This document shows positions 4,399 through 7,352 of a stretch of DNA of 7,352 bases, piece by piece. Below the pieces are notes generated by a model. It was not told where the DNA came from. It did not search any database and worked only from the letters and a program-made list of their open reading frames with translations. The position numbers and the translations under genes were made by a program. Location: NCBI RefSeq assembly GCF_937858865.1, contig NZ_CALLYO010000180.1, positions 1 through 7,352 of the forward strand. Direction: 5' to 3'. Source of the DNA: an uncultured Amaricoccus sp. (lineage in GTDB: Bacteria; Pseudomonadota; Alphaproteobacteria; Rhodobacterales; Rhodobacteraceae). Position 1 is the stretch's first letter. Each line of letters begins with the position of its first letter.

Positions 4399-7352
4399 AT
4401 GGCTTTCGACGGCGCCGCCCGCGTCTCGGCCGTTCTCGGCCCCACCAACACCGGCAAGACCCACTACGCGATCGAGCGTATGCTCGCGCACCGCACCGGC
4501 GTCATCGGCCTGCCGCTGCGCCTGCTCGCGCGCGAGGTCTACGACCGCATCGTCGCGCTGCGCGGCCCCTCGGTCGTCGCCCTCGTCACCGGCGAGGAGC
4601 GCATCGTGCCGCCCCGCGCCGCCTGGTGGGTCTCCACCGTCGAGGCGATGCCGACCGACATCGGCGCCGACTTCCTCGCCGTCGACGAGATCCAGCTCTG
4701 CGGCGACCCCGACCGCGGCCACATCTTCACCGACCGCCTGCTCAACGCCCGCGGCCTGCAGGAGACCCTCTTCCTCGGCGCCGAGACCATGCGCCCGCGC
4801 ATCGCGAGCCTCGTCCACGCCCCGCAGCTCATCAGGCGCGAGCGCTTCTCGAAGCTCACCTACACCGGCCCGCGCAAGCTCAGCCGCATGCCGCCGCGCA
4901 GCGCCGTCGTCGGCTTCTCCGTCGAGGACGTCTACGCCATCGCCGAGCTCGTCCGCCGGCAGAAGGGCGGCGCCGCCGTGGTGATGGGCGCCCTCTCGCC
5001 GCGCACCCGCAACGCCCAGGTCGCCCTCTACCAGAACGGCGACGTCGACTATCTCGTCGCCACCGACGCGATCGGCATGGGCCTCAACCTCGACATCGCC
5101 CACGTCGCCTTCTCCGGCCTCGTCAAGTTCGACGGCCGCCGCCACCGCCACCTCGCCGCGAGCGAGCTCGCCCAGATCGCCGGCCGCGCCGGGCGCTACA
5201 CCACCGACGGCACCTTCGGCGTCACCGGCGAGGCGGCGCCGCTCGAGCCCGAGGTGGTCGAGGCGATCGAGAACCACCGCTTCCGCCCGCTCGCCCGCCT
5301 GCAGTGGCGCAACTCCGCCCTCGACCTCGCCAGCCCCGAGGCGCTGATCGCCAGCCTCGAGGCGGCCCCCGCCCGCCCCGACCTGCAGCGCGCCCGCGAG
5401 GCGGACGACCTCGCCACCCTGCGCGAGCTCGCCCGGATCCCCGAGGTGCGCGCCCGCCTCGGCGGCCCCGCCGGCACCCGCCTGCTCTGGGACGTCTGCC
5501 AGATCCCCGACTTCCGCAAGGTCACCCTCGCCGAGCACGCCAGCCTCTGCGTGCGCATCCTGCGCTTCCTGCAGGAGGGCGGCGGCATCCCGACCGACTG
5601 GCTCGCGCGCCAGATCGAGCGTATCGATCGAACCGAAGGCGACATCGACGCGTTGTCCAAGCGGCTCGCCTACATCCGCACCTGGACCTACGTGGCCCAG
5701 CGGCGGGGGTGGGTGGACGATGCGGACCATTGGCGCGAGGAGACCCGTGCGGTAGAAGACCGGCTGTCGGACGCACTGCACCTGCAGCTCACGCAGCGTT
5801 TCGTCGACCGGCGCACGTCGGTGCTCATGCGCCGGCTGAAGCAGAGGGAGAGCCTGTTGGCCACAGTCACCGAGAATGGCGAGGTCCACGTCGAGGACCA
5901 GTTCATCGGCCGGCTGGAGGGGTTCCGCTTCCTCCTCGACCCGACCGCCGACGCCGACCAGGCCCGGACGCTGCGCGCCGCCGGCATCGCCGCGCTGGCC
6001 CCGGCGCTCAGCCTGCGCGCCGACCGTTTCTACAACGCCCCCGACACCGAGATCGACGTCACCGAGCAGGGCGGCCTCATGTGGGGCGAGCACGCCGTCG
6101 GCAAGCTCGTCGCCGGCCCGGACGCGCTCAGCCCCGAGGTGCAGCCCTTCGTCGACGACGATGCCGCCCCCGAGATCGCCGAGAAGGTCCGCCGCCGGCT
6201 CTCGCACTGGATCGACCGCCGCATCGCGCTGCTCTTCCAGCCGCTCCTCGCGCTCAAGGCCGACGAGACCCTGTCCGGCATGGCCCGCGGCATCGCCTTC
6301 CGCCTCATCGAGGCGCTCGGCATCATCCCCCGCGCCGAGATCGCCGACGAGGTCAAGGCCCTCGACCAGGAGAGCCGCGCCGGCCTGCGCAAGCACGGCG
6401 TCCGCTTCGGCCAGTACACCGTCTTCATGCCGCTCCTGCTCAAGCCGGCGCCGACGCGGCTCCGCCTCGTGCTCTGGTCGCTCGCCGAGAATCTCCCGGT
6501 CTTCCCGGTCGCCCCGCCGCCCGGCCTCGTGACGATCGCCGCCGTCCCCGACGCCCCGCCGGGCTACTACCCCCGCGCCGGCTACCGCCTCGCCGGCGAG
6601 CGCGCCATCCGCATCGACATGCTCGAGCGGCTCGCCGACATGATCCGCAACCTCGACGCCCGCGCCGGCTTCGAGGCGGCACCCGAGATGCTCTCGATCA
6701 CCGGCCTCTCGCTCGACCAGTTCGCCAGGCTCATGCAGGGCATGGGCTACGTCGCGGCCGAGGGCACCCGCCCGCGCCGGCGGCCCGCGCCGCCCGCGGA
6801 CGCCGGACCGGCGTCCGCCGAGCCCGCACCACCCGCGGACGCCGGGCCGGCGCCCGCCGAGCCCGCGCCGACAGAGGCCGGTCAACCGGAACCCGACGCC
6901 CCGACCCCCGAGATCCCGGGCCCGGCTCAGCCCGACGCCCCGACCCCGGAGATTCCGGTTCCCGACCAGCCGGACGCCCCGGTCCCGGTCGATCCGGTCC
7001 CCGAGCAGCCGGACGTTCCCCTTCCGGAGATCCCCGTCCCCGGCGAGCCCACGATCCCGGTGCCACCGCCACCGACCGAGCTTCCCCCAACCGCCGGCGT
7101 AGCCGAGGTCGAGGCGGCGGCCGCCGAATCCGCAGCGTCCGAGACCCCGGTCGCGGAGGCGTCCGCCGAGGGCGAACCGCAGGAGATGGAGCTCTTCTAC
7201 ACCTTCTCCCGCGCCCCGCGCCGGCGCCCCGAACGCGCCGCCCGCCCGCCGCGCAAGCCCCGCGAGAAGGGCGCACGCCCGCCCCGCGGCGAGGAGGCGC
7301 AGGGCGAGCCGCGTCAGGGCGGGGCCGGCCGCAAGCCGAAGCGCGAGGACCG
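4399..7352 (+). CDS. SUV3-like DExH-box RNA helicase, 3' end beyond window
   Basis: ATP-dependent superfamily-2 helicase related to mitochondrial SUV3, expected to unwind RNA in the cytoplasm; the bacterial members' exact role is poorly defined. All 984 visible codons are open and no stop is reached. Motifs: Walker A GPTNTGKTH (14-22), TGEER after the second strand, DEIQ Walker B (96-99), LFLGAETMRP motif III (124-133), ATDAIGMGLNLD motif V (221-232) and QIAGRAGRY motif VI (259-267). A long C-terminal helical region follows, with a well-conserved block at about 400-495 (IDRTEGDIDALSKRLAYIRT; RFVDRRTSVLMRRLKQ). From about residue 790 the protein turns into a Pro/Ala/acidic linker with 13-residue repeats (799-883), then ELFYTFSRAPRR and a basic Arg/Pro/Lys/Gly tail (from about 938), typical of RNA-binding tails. 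GGAGAGAGG at 4387-4395 is a strong ribosome binding site. It lies 25 bases after the TPR gene. Confidence 0.95.
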   Translation, partial: MAFDGAARVSAVLGPTNTGKTHYAIERMLAHRTGVIGLPLRLLAREVYDRIVALRGPSVVALVTGEERIVPPRAAWWVSTVEAMPTDIGADFLAVDEIQLCGDPDRGHIFTDRLLNARGLQETLFLGAETMRPRIASLVHAPQLIRRERFSKLTYTGPRKLSRMPPRSAVVGFSVEDVYAIAELVRRQKGGAAVVMGALSPRTRNAQVALYQNGDVDYLVATDAIGMGLNLDIAHVAFSGLVKFDGRRHRHLAASELAQIAGRAGRYTTDGTFGVTGEAAPLEPEVVEAIENHRFRPLARLQWRNSALDLASPEALIASLEAAPARPDLQRAREADDLATLRELARIPEVRARLGGPAGTRLLWDVCQIPDFRKVTLAEHASLCVRILRFLQEGGGIPTDWLARQIERIDRTEGDIDALSKRLAYIRTWTYVAQRRGWVDDADHWREETRAVEDRLSDALHLQLTQRFVDRRTSVLMRRLKQRESLLATVTENGEVHVEDQFIGRLEGFRFLLDPTADADQARTLRAAGIAALAPALSLRADRFYNAPDTEIDVTEQGGLMWGEHAVGKLVAGPDALSPEVQPFVDDDAAPEIAEKVRRRLSHWIDRRIALLFQPLLALKADETLSGMARGIAFRLIEALGIIPRAEIADEVKALDQESRAGLRKHGVRFGQYTVFMPLLLKPAPTRLRLVLWSLAENLPVFPVAPPPGLVTIAAVPDAPPGYYPRAGYRLAGERAIRIDMLERLADMIRNLDARAGFEAAPEMLSITGLSLDQFARLMQGMGYVAAEGTRPRRRPAPPADAGPASAEPAPPADAGPAPAEPAPTEAGQPEPDAPTPEIPGPAQPDAPTPEIPVPDQPDAPVPVDPVPEQPDVPLPEIPVPGEPTIPVPPPPTELPPTAGVAEVEAAAAESAASETPVAEASAEGEPQEMELFYTFSRAPRRRPERAARPPRKPREKGARPPRGEEAQGEPRQGGAGRKPKRED
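6793..6870 (+). repeat. Two 39-bp tandem units inside the helicase gene
   Basis: Bases 6793-6831 and 6832-6870 match at 35 of 39 positions and encode PPADAGPASAEPA-type repeats (residues 799-811 and 812-824: P-P/A-A-D-A-G-P-A-x-A-E-P-A-P pattern). The four differences are three silent third-base changes and one Ser/Pro change, so the duplication is recent or kept alike. It starts the low-complexity linker. Confidence 0.85.
6892..7047 (+). repeat. Four degenerate 39-bp units (13-residue PDAPTPEIPVPxQ repeats) in the helicase gene
   Basis: Residues 832-844, 845-857, 858-870 and 871-883 read PDAPTPEIPGPAQ, PDAPTPEIPVPDQ, PDAPVPVDPVPEQ and PDVPLPEIPVPGE. Proline sits at every second or third place with acidic residues between, so the segment should be an extended, negatively charged spacer. 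The unit length (39 bp) equals that of the preceding repeat family although the sequence differs. Confidence 0.85.

Noticed and set aside
4321..6885. 854-codon open frame on the minus strand opposite the helicase
   Set aside because: It is a by-product of the strong third-position GC bias of the helicase gene. Its product is Gly/Ala/Glu/Arg-rich without any domain, it has no clear ribosome binding site, and the plus-strand frame has all helicase motifs.
1..7352. A mobile element, phage, CRISPR array or defence island
   Set aside because: No transposase, integrase, terminal repeats, spacer-repeat array, tRNA or nuclease gene is visible; all genes are ordinary chromosomal families.

Overview
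This is a high-GC window (most codons end in C or G) with five closely packed protein genes plus a partial gene at each edge-facing end of the set. Gene content and protein style point to an alphaproteobacterium, most likely Rhodobacterales or a near relative: a TypA GTPase, a short PraR/PhrR-type XRE regulator, a PldB-like hydrolase, a one-domain SCP2 protein and an SUV3-like helicase with a long low-complexity tail. The genus cannot be told from the sequence alone.

Layout. Positions 2-1621 (+) hold the 3' nine-tenths of typA, with the Walker A end missing. Positions 1622-1883 are a 262-base intergenic region that is visibly more AT-rich and contains several small inverted and direct repeats, presumably the control region of the next gene. 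Positions 1884-2258 (+) hold the XRE regulator. Positions 2259-2438 separate two convergent genes; they hold a strong GC hairpin and an unusual set of helically phased 11-bp repeats. Positions 2439-3416 and 3413-3706 (both -) form a translationally coupled pair, SCP2 domain protein followed by alpha/beta hydrolase, sharing an ATGA overlap. Positions 3707-3773 are a short divergent promoter region. Positions 3774-4373 (+) encode a secreted or periplasmic TPR protein. From 4399 to the window end (+) runs a SUV3-like DExH helicase, still open at base 7352.

How the genes fit together. The SCP2-hydrolase pair suggests a lipid-handling unit: a small lipid-binding protein made together with a monoglyceride/lysophospholipid-type hydrolase. 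The TPR protein and helicase are only 25 bases apart on the same strand and probably share a transcript, though their predicted compartments differ (envelope versus cytoplasm). TypA (ribosome-associated GTPase) and the SUV3-like helicase both belong to RNA/translation housekeeping. Nothing looks like a phage, transposon, CRISPR or defence locus; no tRNA or rRNA was seen. The most unusual sequence structures are the phased 11-bp repeats at 2343-2386 and the 13-residue repeats in the helicase tail.
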